Part shown: one piece after another, positions 36,727 to 48,174 of the stretch
How the letters are laid out: every line of letters starts with the position of its first letter
Position numbering within the stretch: the first letter of the stretch is position 1
Source of the DNA: Streptomyces chrestomyceticus JCM 4735
GTDB taxonomy: Bacteria > Actinomycetota > Actinomycetes > Streptomycetales > Streptomycetaceae
Assembly: GCF_003865135.1 (NCBI RefSeq)
Contig: NZ_BHZC01000001.1
Location: forward strand, 3,410,001-3,474,000
DNA length: 64,000 nucleotides
Direction: 5' to 3'
Position numbers and translations under genes: made by a program
The notes under the pieces: model-generated
The model's input: the letters and a program-made list of their open reading frames with translations, nothing else
The model's database searches: none
Told to the model about the DNA's origin: nothing

Positions 36727-38352
36727 TTACTTCTTCTTGACCTCGACGTCGGTCCAGATCGCCTGGCGGTAGGTGTCGAACTTCACGTTCTGCACGTTGT
36801 TCGAGTAACCGCCGAGGGTGTGGTCGAAGAACAGCGGGATGGAGGGCATCTTCTCCGTCAGCTTCTTCTCGGCCTCGCCGTAGAGCTTGTTCGACTCCTC
36901 GATGGTCTTGGCACTGTTGGCCTGGTCCATCAGCTTGTCGAGCTCCGGGTCCGAGAAGCCCATGTCGTTGGCGCCGGCACCGGTGCGGTACTGCTCGGAG
37001 ATGAAGTTGGAGATGTTCGGGAAGTCCTGGACCCACGCCATACGGAAGGCGCTGTCCATCTTCTTGCCGGTGATCTCGTTACGGACCTGCTGGAAGGTCG
37101 GGCGCGGCTGGGCGGCGCAGTTCACACCGGTGTTCTGCTTGATGTCGTTGCAGACCGCCTCGGCCCAGTCCCGGTGGCCGCCGTCGTTGTTGAAGGTGAT
37201 GGTCATCTTGTTGCCGGGGACGCCACCGCCTTCCTTGATGAGCTGCTTGGCCTTGGTCGGGTTGAACTTGCAGAACTCGCCGCAGGCGTCCTTCTTGTAA
37301 CCCTCGACGACGGTGGGCACCCAGCCGTCGGCCGCGTCGTAGGCGTCCTTCAGGACGGTCTTGACGATGGTGTCGCGGTCGATGGCCATGGACAGGCCCT
37401 GGCGGACCTTGGCCTTCTCGGGCTTGCCCCACTCCTTGTCGTACATGGGGAAGGCGATGGTGGTCTGGCCGCCGTACGGCTCGTTGACCGCGCGCTCGCC
37501 GAGGTCGCTCTTGAACTTGCTGGTCGCCGAGTTCGGGACCTTGTACATGATGTCGACCTTGTCGGAGACCAGGTCGTTGTAGGCGCTGTCGTCCGTGTTG
37601 TAGAACTTGAAGATCACGCCGCCGTTCTTGGGCTTGTCCACGCCCTGGTAACCGGCGAACTTCTTCGTCTTGAACTGGACCTTGTGCTCCCAGTTCCCGT
37701 CCTGCTGGTACGGACCGTTGCCGATCGGGTGCTCACCGAACGCCTTGGTGTCCTTGAAGAACGCCTTGGGCAGCGGGAAGAAGGCGTCGTAGAACAGCCG
37801 CTCCTTGAAGGTGGAGACCGGCTTCGACAGCTCGATGGTGAACTCGTTGTCGTTGACGACCTTCAGGCCCGACATCTTGTCGGTCTCCGGGTCGCCCTCC
37901 TTCGGGTGCACGTCCTCGTAGCCCTTGATGAACTCGAACCAGGAGGAGTTCAACTGGGCGTTCTTGGCGTTGGCGCCCCAGTTCCAGGCGTCCACGAAGG
38001 AGGAGGCCGTCACCGGCTCGCCGTTGTGGAACTTCCAGCCCTTCTTCAGCTTCACCGTGAAGTGCTGGTTGTCCGTGGACTCGACGCTCTCGGCATTCTG
38101 GTAACGCAGCTTACCCTTGGCGTCGAAGTCGACGAGACCCCGGAAGAGGTTCTTGATGATGTAGCCGCCGCCGACCTCGTTGGAGTTGGTCGGGATCAGC
38201 TCGTGCTGCGGCTCGGTGCTGTAGTAGGTGTACGTGCCGTTGGGGTCAACGGCCGCGTTGTTGCCACTACCACTGCCGCCGCCGCACGCCGTGGCGGTAA
38301 GGGCCACGGCTATCGCACCTGCGACCCAGGTGGCGCTCTTGGCACCGCGCAT
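36727..38352 (-). CDS. Oligopeptide-binding lipoprotein (SBP_bac_5), third operon
   Basis: A 541-residue lipoprotein; the ATG follows GAGGAGG by eight bases. The signal peptide MRGAKSATWVAGAIAVALTATAC ends at Cys23. The family-5 solute-binding fold is complete (TEPQHELIPTNSNEVGGGYI, TVKLKKGWKFHNGEPVTASS, PSIPLFFDHTLGGYSNNVQNV). Codon use is strictly GC3-rich, in contrast to its paralogue at 27594-29216. First gene of the operon, preceded by a 390-bp control region. Presumed role: capture of extracellular oligopeptides. Confidence 0.94.
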   Translation of the reverse strand: MRGAKSATWVAGAIAVALTATACGGGSGSGNNAAVDPNGTYTYYSTEPQHELIPTNSNEVGGGYIIKNLFRGLVDFDAKGKLRYQNAESVESTDNQHFTVKLKKGWKFHNGEPVTASSFVDAWNWGANAKNAQLNSSWFEFIKGYEDVHPKEGDPETDKMSGLKVVNDNEFTIELSKPVSTFKERLFYDAFFPLPKAFFKDTKAFGEHPIGNGPYQQDGNWEHKVQFKTKKFAGYQGVDKPKNGGVIFKFYNTDDSAYNDLVSDKVDIMYKVPNSATSKFKSDLGERAVNEPYGGQTTIAFPMYDKEWGKPEKAKVRQGLSMAIDRDTIVKTVLKDAYDAADGWVPTVVEGYKKDACGEFCKFNPTKAKQLIKEGGGVPGNKMTITFNNDGGHRDWAEAVCNDIKQNTGVNCAAQPRPTFQQVRNEITGKKMDSAFRMAWVQDFPNISNFISEQYRTGAGANDMGFSDPELDKLMDQANSAKTIEESNKLYGEAEKKLTEKMPSIPLFFDHTLGGYSNNVQNVKFDTYRQAIWTDVEVKKK

Positions 38353-38742
38353 GGGACTGCCTCCTCATGAGTCCATTCACTTCATGGAAAGGAGCTGCCC
38401 GCAACTGACACCCCTGACAGCCAGCGACCAGCCCCTGCTGCTCGTGAGTCGGCGCTCCCCACAGCGCGTGACCCATTGACCCGAGCTCAATGCACCCCAG
38501 TCTCAGTCACCTTCGCCCCATAAACCACGTGTAAGGGGTCTCGGTTTGGTCACATCCGTTTTCCGGGAGTTCGGAATCCGGACAAACCAAACCATCCAGA
38601 CGGTAACGAAACGGACCGTCGGCATCACACATGCTGATCTTCGTCCGTAATTCGGACCCGTCCTGGCCGGATCGCCACCGGAATCCCGTTGACACGGTGA
38701 TCATCAATGCGGTAGCCGGCCCCGCGTACCGGTAAACGGAAA
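38353..38742 (-). promoter_or_regulatory. Upstream control region of the third importer operon
   Basis: A gene-free, AT-richer stretch. It holds a perfect 8-bp inverted repeat, ggtttggt (38543-38550) and accaaacc (38586-38593), 35 bases apart, with ccgg-rich short dyads between. A smaller dyad gtccg-N5-cggac lies at 38643-38657. These are candidate operator sites; the promoter itself was not located with confidence. Confidence 0.4.
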
Positions 38743-38775
38743 GCGCCCCACCGGATCGGAAATCCGGTGGGGCGC
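38743..38775. terminator. Hairpin terminator downstream of typA
   Basis: Perfect 14-bp arms, gcgccccaccggat (38743-38756) and atccggtggggcgc (38762-38775), with a five-base loop, 70 bases beyond the typA stop. Confidence 0.8.
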
Positions 38776-38844
38776 TCGCGGAGCGTAATCGCCGGGCGGC
38801 CGCAGGGCATTACCCAGCGTGGACACCCGGCCTCACGGTGCGTA

Positions 38845-40749
<1,905 letters not shown>

Positions 40750-40985
40750 ACTGCGGCGCTTCTCCCGGATCGTGGATGGCGGCACGTACGGTCCGGTACG
40801 TGTGCCTGCCGGGCATGAAGACGCCACGGCCTCACCCCATGGTACGGGGCTGCCGCGGCATCGGCCGCCCCTGGGCCGCGGAACCGGCTCTGACCTGCGG
40901 AGATCGTTAATCGAACGGGCGCTGTGCGCCGGGGGCGCACGCTCGCTTCGCCCGGAGGCCGTCCGCCCGTAACCGGGGCGTAGCA
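40750..40985. other. Region upstream of typA
   Basis: No gene seen. It carries the typA 5' region (GGAGAAGCGCCGCAGT before the ATG) and GC-rich sequence. Together with the following terminator it separates typA from the orphan binding-protein gene. Confidence 0.4.
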
Positions 40986-41026
40986 CGACGGCCGGCCGGG
41001 CGGTCGTCCGCTCCGGCCGGCCGTCG
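40986..41026. terminator. Hairpin terminator of the orphan binding-protein gene
   Basis: Perfect 14-bp arms, cgacggccggccgg (40986-40999) and ccggccggccgtcg (41013-41026), 13-base loop, 70 bases after the stop at 41097. Confidence 0.65.
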
Positions 41027-41096
41027 GGTCCGGTCTTCAGGTCCGTCTTCGGGCCGGTCCGGCCGTCACACCCGCCCGTCCGCTACGCCCGTCCCC

Positions 41097-43475
41097 TCAC
41101 TTCTTGTACCCGATGTCCTGGAAGCGCGGGGTCGCGAACCCGAAGGCGCCCGCGTTGACCAGCCCCTCCTTCACCGCGACGACCTCGGGCCGCTGGTAGA
41201 GCGGTACGGACCCGGCCGCCGCCCAGATCCGCGCGTCGGCGCGGTCGACCAGCTCGCGGGAGGCGTCCTCGTCCAGCTCGGCGGCCGCCTGGTCGAAGAG
41301 CTGGTCGATGTGGTCGGTGCCGACCCGGGTGTAGTTCTGCTCGACGGTGAGGCTGCCGTCGGCCGCGGGCTGCGGCTTGGCGTAGATGGGGCGGCCGTCG
41401 GTGGCCGGGTAGGCGGAGCCGGGCCAGGTGTAGAGCGCCAGGTCGAAGTCGCCGGCCGCGATGTGGTCCTCGAAGTAGCTCTTGTCCGGCACCTTCTGCA
41501 CGGCGGTCTGCACCCCGACGCGGGCGAGCATCGCGGAGATCCGGTCGGCGACCGTCCGCAGCCGTTCGGAGCCCGGCCCGTCGGGGAGCACGAAGCGCAG
41601 GACGAGCGGCTTGCCGTCCTTCTTGAGGGCCGGTACCGGGCCTCGTGCCGCGGGGTCGGCCCGGAAGGCGTCCACCGGGACGGCCAGGCCGCCCTCGACC
41701 GGCTTGCCGTCGGCCGCCCTGACCTCCGCCCCCGCCGCGCCGGTGCCCCGGCCGCCCGCCGCCGGGGCCACCTCGATCATCTCGGCGGCGGTCAGCGCGC
41801 CGGCCGCCAGCATCTCGAAGCGCCGGTAGTCCGCGTACGCCGCGACGGTGGTGTCCCCCCGGGCCGCCGTACGCAGGTGTGCCGCCACGTCCTTGTAGAG
41901 GCCGGCGCTCTGCCGCAGCAGCGTGGACCGCTGGAGGTCGGCGGACCGTACGCCGACCGCGGCCAGCGGTGTCACCGGTACGGCGGCCGCCAGTTCCCGG
42001 TCGGCCGCCTTGCCGTCGTCGGAGCCGCCCCGGCCGGCGTCCACCTTCTTCTCCGGCTTCTGCGGCTGCGCGGACGCGCCCCCCGGCGCCCGCCAGCCCG
42101 CGTCCGCCAGCAACGACCGTGCGGCCGTGGTGTCCGGCCCGCCGAGGGCGCCGCTGTGGTCCGCGTATCCGGGCTGGCCCGCCATGAGCAGATGGCTGCC
42201 CAGCGGCCGGTTCGGCAGGCCGAGGGGCTTGAGTACGGAGTCGGCCAGCTTCTGCCGGTCGACGGCGCGGGCCACCGCGCGGCGCACCCGGTCGTCGTTG
42301 AGGGGGCCGGTGCTGCCATTGAGGGCGAGCTGGGTGTAAGCGGGCTCCAGGGCCTTGCGGACGGTGTAGCGGCGCAGGGCGTCCCGCTCGGCGGTGGATA
42401 CCTTGCGCGGCGGTGCGTCGTCGCCGTGCGCGGCCGGGGAACCTCCGGCGTCGGCGTCTTCCACGCGCCCCGCCTCCGAGGCGTCCGGCGTTCCGGCGCT
42501 CGGCGAGCCGGCTCCCGGCGATCCTGGGCCGGACGGGCTGCCGGCCGGTGATCCCGGGCTCGCCGGCCGCGACGCCGGGGGCTTGCGCGCCTCGGTGATC
42601 GCGCGGGCGTCCGCGGGGTCCACCTCGGCCAGGTCGGCCTTGCCCGCCGCCAGGGCCGCGGCCCGCTTCTCGCGCGGCAGCGCGGTCAGCACGATCGTGT
42701 CCAGCTTGGGCCGGGCACCCCACCACTTCGGGTTCCGCGCGAGGGTGAGCGTGCCGGCCTCGCTGTCCCGCTCCCGCACCGTGAACGGCCCGGCCACCGT
42801 CTTGAGCTGTTCGCGGGCACCGTCGTTGAAGGCGCGCGCGTCGCCCGTCACGCTCTTCGGGTACAGCGGCGTGAACAGGGACTTCCAGTCGGCGTACGGC
42901 TTGATGAAGGTGACCTTGACCTCGTGCGCGCCGCCGCCCTGCTCGACCTTCTCGATGCGGTCGTACCCGGCGTTGCGCGCGCTCCAGTAGGCGTTGTCCT
43001 TGCCGTTCAGCGCCTTCCACTGGGCGGCGAAGTCGTCCGTCCCCACGGCGCGTCCGTCGCTCCACCGCGCCTTCGGGTTGATCTTGTAGACGACGGTCTG
43101 GCGGGGCTCGCGGTCGGTGACGTCGGCGGCGTCCAGGTAGTCCGGGTTGCGCTGCGGGCGGCCACGCTCGTCCAGGGTGAACAGCCGGGGCAGTACGGCG
43201 TCGGTGACGCGCCGGGTGGCCGCGTCCGCACGCGCCTGGAAGGCGTTCAGCGTGCCGGGCGCGGCGTCCACCGCCCAGCGCAGGGTGCCGCCCTGGCGCA
43301 CCTTGTCGCGGGGGGTGACGGAGATGTCCTGGGCGCCGGGGCCGGCCTGGTCGGCGTCGTCGCCTCCGCCGCAGCCGGTCAGGACCGGCAGCGGCAGCAG
43401 CACTCCGGCAGCGAGGAGCGCGGCGCAGCGGCGCCTGCGGCAGGCCGCGCCGCCTGAGCTGACGGGGTGGGTCAT
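41097..43475 (-). CDS. Orphan peptide-binding lipoprotein (SBP_bac_5) with a long insert
   Basis: A 792-residue lipoprotein; the ATG follows GGAGG by eight bases. Signal peptide CRRRRCAALLAAGVLLPLPV then lipobox VLTGC. The family-5 fold is recognisable at both ends (GGTLRWAVDAAPGTLNAFQA, KINPKARWSDGRAVGTDDFA, SVPLYQRPEVVAVKEGLVN). Compared with the usual 540-600 residues it is about 200 longer. Two low-complexity inserts account for this, one Ser/Pro/Gly-rich around residues 300-355 (SPGSPAGSPSGPGSPGAG) and one Lys/Gly/Asp-rich around 455-480. No permease or ATPase genes adjoin it, so it must share an importer or work as a sensor. Actinobacterial orphans of this type beside typA are common. 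Confidence 0.9.
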   Translation of the reverse strand: MTHPVSSGGAACRRRRCAALLAAGVLLPLPVLTGCGGGDDADQAGPGAQDISVTPRDKVRQGGTLRWAVDAAPGTLNAFQARADAATRRVTDAVLPRLFTLDERGRPQRNPDYLDAADVTDREPRQTVVYKINPKARWSDGRAVGTDDFAAQWKALNGKDNAYWSARNAGYDRIEKVEQGGGAHEVKVTFIKPYADWKSLFTPLYPKSVTGDARAFNDGAREQLKTVAGPFTVRERDSEAGTLTLARNPKWWGARPKLDTIVLTALPREKRAAALAAGKADLAEVDPADARAITEARKPPASRPASPGSPAGSPSGPGSPGAGSPSAGTPDASEAGRVEDADAGGSPAAHGDDAPPRKVSTAERDALRRYTVRKALEPAYTQLALNGSTGPLNDDRVRRAVARAVDRQKLADSVLKPLGLPNRPLGSHLLMAGQPGYADHSGALGGPDTTAARSLLADAGWRAPGGASAQPQKPEKKVDAGRGGSDDGKAADRELAAAVPVTPLAAVGVRSADLQRSTLLRQSAGLYKDVAAHLRTAARGDTTVAAYADYRRFEMLAAGALTAAEMIEVAPAAGGRGTGAAGAEVRAADGKPVEGGLAVPVDAFRADPAARGPVPALKKDGKPLVLRFVLPDGPGSERLRTVADRISAMLARVGVQTAVQKVPDKSYFEDHIAAGDFDLALYTWPGSAYPATDGRPIYAKPQPAADGSLTVEQNYTRVGTDHIDQLFDQAAAELDEDASRELVDRADARIWAAAGSVPLYQRPEVVAVKEGLVNAGAFGFATPRFQDIGYKK

Positions 43476-43990
43476 CACGGTTACCTCCGGGGCTCGCCCG
43501 CGCCGCGCCGCCGCCGCGGCGGGCCGCGGGGCCACGGATCACGTTCGGCCGACTTTGCGGCTCATCACATCTATGGCTCCACCACTGAAGGGGACCGGCC
43601 GCCACCGGTGCGGGCGACACGTCGGCGGCCGCCGCGAAGGCCACCCGCCCGGCCCAACCGTTTCCGCTCCCGGCCGCTCCCGCCCCCGGCGCGCGCGATC
43701 TCGCACGACGGGCTGCGCGGTTCCCTTCCCGGGCCCGTCCGCGCGGACCGGGAGGGCGTACGGGCCCCGCGTCCGCGGGCGTACACGCCGCCGTACAAAA
43801 GCACGCCCTCCGGCGCGGCCCGACGGCGCACGCGTGCCGAAACACGCCGGTCCGGTTCCGCAATCGCGGCAGATCCCTTCCCAATCGCGACTGTGACGCG
43901 CGACACTCGCAGGCGCACGCCGCTGCGCCCGGACGGGTCCGGGCGGGCGACGAGGGCGCGCCGACCACACCCGCGGAGGTGAGGCAAGTC
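43476..43990. other. Divergent intergenic region between the orphan SBP and the sdh-type operon
   Basis: About 500 bp without a supportable gene. It contains the promoters of both flanking units and several short GC-rich dyads, none outstanding. GGAGGTGAGG immediately precedes the coiled-coil gene as its ribosome-binding site. Confidence 0.4.
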
Positions 43991-44323
43991 ATGTCCTTGC
44001 AGGACGATCTGACGGCAGCTCAGCGCAGTCTGGACGACCTGGAACGGTCGGTCGGACGACTGGAGGCACAGGTCGGCGGCGGCCTGGACATCCGGCGCGT
44101 ACGCAGCGACACCGACCATCTGCGCGAGAGCCTGCAACTGCTGCGGGACGGCAGCGCGGAAGCGCCCGGCGGACGGCCCGCGTACGCCGCGGTCCCGAGC
44201 ACCGGCCGCCCGTCCGCGCCCGCCCCCGAGATGGTGACCATCCCGGACGCGCCGTACGACGCCGCGCTGTGGGCCGACGCGGAGGACGAGGGCCTGGGCG
44301 CGCGCGACCGCCGGGCGCCGTAG
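43991..44323 (+). CDS. Small coiled-coil protein preceding the succinate dehydrogenase genes
   Basis: A 110-residue protein. The N-terminal half has a heptad pattern (LQDDLTAAQRSLDDLERSVG, then LEAQV) typical of a short coiled coil. The second half is Pro/Ala-rich and ends acidic. No known domain. Strong ribosome-binding sequence before the ATG at 43991. It stands 68 bases ahead of the membrane-anchor gene on the same strand and probably heads the operon; in streptomycetes such a gene often accompanies this sdh type. Function unknown. Confidence 0.7.
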   Translation: MSLQDDLTAAQRSLDDLERSVGRLEAQVGGGLDIRRVRSDTDHLRESLQLLRDGSAEAPGGRPAYAAVPSTGRPSAPAPEMVTIPDAPYDAALWADAEDEGLGARDRRAP

Positions 44324-44391
44324 CCGCCCACCCGTACCGCCGCTGAGCGCCACCCGTCCCACCACCGGACAGCCGTCTACGGAGACCGACG

Positions 44392-45252
44392 TTGGCCACT
44401 GGCACCGAACCCCAACCGCATACCGAGGCACACGGCGCGAAGGGCGCGGCCGGCCCGCCCGGCACCGGCGTGCACGCCCCCTCGCGCGCCGCGATACCCG
44501 CCCGCCACCTGCGCACCGACCGCTGGTGGCTGTACCCGGCCACGACCGCGGCGGGCCTGTTCGCCTTCGTCGTGTACTCGACCTGGCGGGCGTTCGCGAA
44601 CGCGGACTACTACGCCGCGCCGTACGTCTCGCCGTTCTACTCACCGTGCCTGGCGGAGAACTGCCACCCGATGCGCGGCGGGCCCAACTGGGAGGTATTC
44701 GGCGCCTGGTGGGGCCTGTCCCCCGCCCTGCTGATCCTGATCTTCCCGCTGGGCTTCCGGCTGACCTGCTACTACTACCGCAAGGCGTACTACCGCGGCT
44801 TCTGGGCCTCGCCCCCGGCCTGCGCGGTCGCCGAGCCGCACAAGAAGTACACCGGCGAAACCCGCTTCCCGCTGATCCTCCAGAACATCCATCGCTACTT
44901 CTTCTACTTCGCGGTGGTCGTGGCGGGCATCCTCACCTACGACACGGCGCTCACCTTCAGGAACGCGGACTACGAGTGGGGCCACATGGGTCTGGGCACC
45001 CTGGTCTTCCTCGTCAACATCGCGCTGATCTGGGCGTACACGATCTCCTGCCACTCCTGCCGGCACATCATCGGCGGCCGGCTGCGGCACTTCTCCCAAC
45101 ACCCGGTGCGCTACCGCCTGTGGGGCTGGGCCGGCAAGCTCAACGCCCGGCACGCGGCGCTCGCCTGGGCCTCGCTGATCAGCGTGGCCGCCGCCGACTT
45201 CTACGTCTTCCTGCTCGCCACCGGGGTCTTCGACGACCCGCGGTTCTTCTAG
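44392..45252 (+). CDS. Succinate dehydrogenase/fumarate reductase membrane anchor (cytochrome b subunit-like)
   Basis: A 286-residue membrane protein from a TTG start seven bases after GGAGA. After about 40 hydrophilic residues come five hydrophobic helices (WWLYPATTAAGLFAFVVYS, LSPALLILIFPLGF, YFFYFAVVVAGILTY, LGTLVFLVNIALIWAY, ALAWASLISVAAADFYVF). His residues near helix ends (NIHRYFF, CHSCRHI) are candidate haem ligands. Its place 12 bases before sdhA identifies it as the quinone-reacting anchor; a single five-helix subunit fits the B-type (FrdC/SdhC) arrangement. Confidence 0.85.
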   Translation: MATGTEPQPHTEAHGAKGAAGPPGTGVHAPSRAAIPARHLRTDRWWLYPATTAAGLFAFVVYSTWRAFANADYYAAPYVSPFYSPCLAENCHPMRGGPNWEVFGAWWGLSPALLILIFPLGFRLTCYYYRKAYYRGFWASPPACAVAEPHKKYTGETRFPLILQNIHRYFFYFAVVVAGILTYDTALTFRNADYEWGHMGLGTLVFLVNIALIWAYTISCHSCRHIIGGRLRHFSQHPVRYRLWGWAGKLNARHAALAWASLISVAAADFYVFLLATGVFDDPRFF

Positions 45253-45264
45253 GAAGGGTGCCTG

Positions 45265-47316
45265 GTGATGACGCAGTTGGACCGGCAGGAGTGGGACGTC
45301 GTCGTGGTGGGCGCGGGCGGCGCCGGGCTGCGCGCCGCCATCGAGGCCCGTGAGCAGGGCATGCGTACGGCCGTGATCTGCAAGTCGCTGTTCGGCAAGG
45401 CCCACACGGTCATGGCCGAGGGCGGCATCGCGGCCAGCATGGGCAACGTCAACGAGGGCGACAACTGGCAGGTGCACTTCCGCGACACGATGCGCGGCGG
45501 CAAGTTCCTCAACCACTGGCGGATGGCCGAGCTGCACGCCCGGGAGGCGCCGCAACGGGTGTGGGAGCTGGAGACCTGGGGCGCGCTCTTCGACCGCACC
45601 CCCGACGGCCGGATATCGCAGCGCAACTTCGGCGGCCACGAGTACCCGCGCCTGGCGCACGTCGGCGACCGTACGGGCCTGGAGCTGATCCGCACCCTCC
45701 AGCAGAAGATCGTCTCCCTCCAGCAGGAGGACGAACGCGAGCTCGGCTCGTACGAGGCCCGGTTGAAGGTGTTCCAGGAGTGCACCGTCACCCGCGTCCT
45801 CAAGGACGAGGGCCGGGTGGCCGGCACGTTCTGCTACGAGCGCGAATCCGGCCGCTTCTTCGTCCTCCAGGCCCCTTCGGTGGTCCTGGCGACCGGCGGC
45901 ATCGGCAAGTCCTTCAAGGTGACGTCCAACTCCTGGGAGTACACCGGCGACGGGCACGCGCTCGCGCTGCTCGCCGGGGCGCCGCTGATCAACATGGAGT
46001 TCGTCCAGTTCCACCCGACCGGCATGGTCTGGCCGCCGTCCGTCAAGGGCATCCTCGTCACCGAGTCCGTACGCGGCGACGGCGGCGTGCTGCGCAACAG
46101 CGACGGCAAGCGCTTCATGTTCGACTACGTCCCGGACGTCTTCAAGGAGAAGTACGCCCAGTCCGAGGACGAGGGCGACCGCTGGTACGAGGACCCGGAC
46201 CACAACCGCCGCCCGCCCGAGCTGCTCCCCCGCGACGAGGTCGCGCGCGCCATCAACGCCGAGGTCAAGGCGGGCCGCGGCTCCCCGCACGGCGGTGTCT
46301 TCCTCGACGTCTCCACCCGGATGCCCGCCGAGGTCATCCGGCGGCGGCTGCCCTCCATGCACCACCAGTTCAAGGAGCTGGCGGACGTGGACATCACCGC
46401 CGAGGCCATGGAGGTCGGGCCGACCTGCCACTACGTGATGGGCGGCGTGGACGTCGACCCGGACACCGCGGCGGCCACCGGCGTCCCTGGCCTGTTCGCC
46501 GCCGGCGAGGTGGCCGGCGGGATGCACGGCTCCAACCGGCTCGGCGGCAACTCCCTCTCCGACCTGCTGGTCTTCGGCCGCCGCGCGGGCCTGTACGCGG
46601 CCGAGTACGCGCGCTCCCGCTCCGCGCGGCCCGCCGCCGACCCGCTCCAGCTCGACGCCGCGGAGGCGGAGGCGCTGCGCCCGTTCAGCGCCGAAGGGCC
46701 CGACGCCGACCACGCCGGGCGCCCCGCCGAGAACCCGTACACCCTCCACCAGGAGCTGCAGCGGACGATGAACGACCTGGTCGGCATCATCCGCAGGCAG
46801 GGCGAGATGGAGGAGGCCCTGGAACGCCTCGCCGACCTGCGGACACGGGCCCGCCGGGCCGGGGTCGAGGGCCACCGGCAGTACAACCCCGGCTGGCACC
46901 TGGCCATCGACCTGCGCAACATGCTGCTGGTCAGCGAGTGCGTGGCCCGCGCGGCCCTGGAGCGCAGGGAGTCCCGGGGCGGGCACACCCGCGACGACTA
47001 CCCGGAGATGGACCGGCGCTGGCGCCGGATCAACCTGGTCTGCGAACTGGCCGAGGACGGCGACGACCTCCCCCCGAGGGACCCGGCCGTCGGCCAGATC
47101 CGCCTGACCCGCCGGGAGAACCCGCCCGTGCGGCCCGATCTGCTGGCCCTCTTCGAGCGGGACGAACTGGCGAAGTACCTGACGGACGACGAGCTGGCTG
47201 CGGGTACGGCAGACACGGCGGGCTCGGCAGGTGCCGCGGGCACAGCGGATACGGCAGGTACCGCGGACACGGCGGCGACGCCCGGAGCGGCGGACGACGA
47301 GGGGACGAACCGGTGA
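45265..47316 (+). CDS. sdhA: Succinate dehydrogenase/fumarate reductase flavoprotein subunit
   Basis: A 683-residue FAD subunit that oxidises succinate (or reduces fumarate) at the inner face of the membrane. FAD dinucleotide motif VVVGAGGAGLRAAIEA; covalent-FAD His in GKAHTVMAEGG (His47); active-site segments FVQFHPTGM, TESVRGDGG and the C-terminal NRLGGNSLSDLLVFG. The C-terminal capping domain ends with a low-complexity tail of about 35 residues (repeats of TADTAGSAGAAG), absent in most homologues. The GTG at 45265 is seven bases after AGGAAGG; an ATG follows one codon later. The stop overlaps the sdhB start by four bases. Confidence 0.95.
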   Translation: MMTQLDRQEWDVVVVGAGGAGLRAAIEAREQGMRTAVICKSLFGKAHTVMAEGGIAASMGNVNEGDNWQVHFRDTMRGGKFLNHWRMAELHAREAPQRVWELETWGALFDRTPDGRISQRNFGGHEYPRLAHVGDRTGLELIRTLQQKIVSLQQEDERELGSYEARLKVFQECTVTRVLKDEGRVAGTFCYERESGRFFVLQAPSVVLATGGIGKSFKVTSNSWEYTGDGHALALLAGAPLINMEFVQFHPTGMVWPPSVKGILVTESVRGDGGVLRNSDGKRFMFDYVPDVFKEKYAQSEDEGDRWYEDPDHNRRPPELLPRDEVARAINAEVKAGRGSPHGGVFLDVSTRMPAEVIRRRLPSMHHQFKELADVDITAEAMEVGPTCHYVMGGVDVDPDTAAATGVPGLFAAGEVAGGMHGSNRLGGNSLSDLLVFGRRAGLYAAEYARSRSARPAADPLQLDAAEAEALRPFSAEGPDADHAGRPAENPYTLHQELQRTMNDLVGIIRRQGEMEEALERLADLRTRARRAGVEGHRQYNPGWHLAIDLRNMLLVSECVARAALERRESRGGHTRDDYPEMDRRWRRINLVCELAEDGDDLPPRDPAVGQIRLTRRENPPVRPDLLALFERDELAKYLTDDELAAGTADTAGSAGAAGTADTAGTADTAATPGAADDEGTNR

Positions 47317-48107
47317 GCGCGCAGTCCGACGCCTACAAGGCGCACTTCAGGATCTGGCGGGGCGACGCGGACGGCGGCGGCCTGGCGGACTTCCGGGTCG
47401 AGGTCAACGAGGGCGAAGTGGTCCTCGACATCATCCACCGCCTCCAGGCCACCCAGGCCCCCGACCTCGCGGTGCGCTGGAACTGCAAGGCGGGCAAGTG
47501 CGGCTCGTGCAGCGCGGAGATCAACGGCCGGCCCCGCCTGATGTGCATGACCCGGATGTCCGTCTTCGAGCGCGACGAGACCGTCACCGTCACCCCGATG
47601 CGGGCCTTCCCGGTCGTCCGCGACCTGGTCACGGACGTCTCCTTCAACTACACCAAGGCCCGCGAGATACCCGGCTTCGTCCCGCCGCCGGACCTGGCGC
47701 CGGGCGAGTACCGCATGCGGCAGGAGGACGTCGGCCGCTCCCAGGAGTTCCGCAAGTGCATCGAGTGCTTCCTGTGCCAGGACACCTGCCACGTCGTCCG
47801 CGACCACGAGGAGAACAAGACCGCCTTCGCCGGCCCCCGCTTCCTCATGCGCGTCGCGGAACTCGACATGCACCCGCTGGACGCCGCCCCGGAAAGCGGC
47901 CTCGACCGCAAACGCACCGCCCAGGAGAACCACGGCCTCGGCCACTGCAACATCACCAAATGCTGCACCGAGGTCTGCCCCGAGCACATCCGCATCACCG
48001 ACAACGCCCTGATCCCCCTGAAGGAACGCGCGGCCGACCGCAAGTACGACCCGCTGGTGTGGCTGGGGAACAAGATCCGGCGGCGGGGGCGTACGGACAC
48101 GCCGTGA
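47313..48107 (+). CDS. sdhB: Succinate dehydrogenase/fumarate reductase iron-sulphur subunit
   Basis: A 264-residue electron-transfer subunit. The N-terminal ferredoxin domain binds [2Fe-2S] through CKAGKCGSC and a further Cys in LMCMTR. The C-terminal domain has CIECFLCQDTC and CNITKCCTEVCPEH for the [4Fe-4S] and [3Fe-4S] clusters. The GTG start overlaps the sdhA stop (GTGA), giving tight coupling. It passes electrons from FAD to the quinone site in the membrane anchor. Last gene of the operon. Confidence 0.96.
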   Translation: MSAQSDAYKAHFRIWRGDADGGGLADFRVEVNEGEVVLDIIHRLQATQAPDLAVRWNCKAGKCGSCSAEINGRPRLMCMTRMSVFERDETVTVTPMRAFPVVRDLVTDVSFNYTKAREIPGFVPPPDLAPGEYRMRQEDVGRSQEFRKCIECFLCQDTCHVVRDHEENKTAFAGPRFLMRVAELDMHPLDAAPESGLDRKRTAQENHGLGHCNITKCCTEVCPEHIRITDNALIPLKERAADRKYDPLVWLGNKIRRRGRTDTP

Positions 48108-48174
48108 CACCCGACCGGGGTGGGCGGACGCCCGCCCCGGACGCCCGCCCCGGAACCGGCCCGCCCGCCCCGTC

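Noticed and set aside
41083..43992. Minus-strand open frame of 969 codons
   Set aside because: Runs out of phase through the orphan binding-protein gene, which has signal peptide, lipobox and family fold; the longer frame is Arg/Gly-rich noise.
45561..48107. Single 848-codon frame joining sdhA and sdhB
   Set aside because: Only its 3' part (from 47313) is sdhB; the 5' part is an out-of-frame reading of sdhA.
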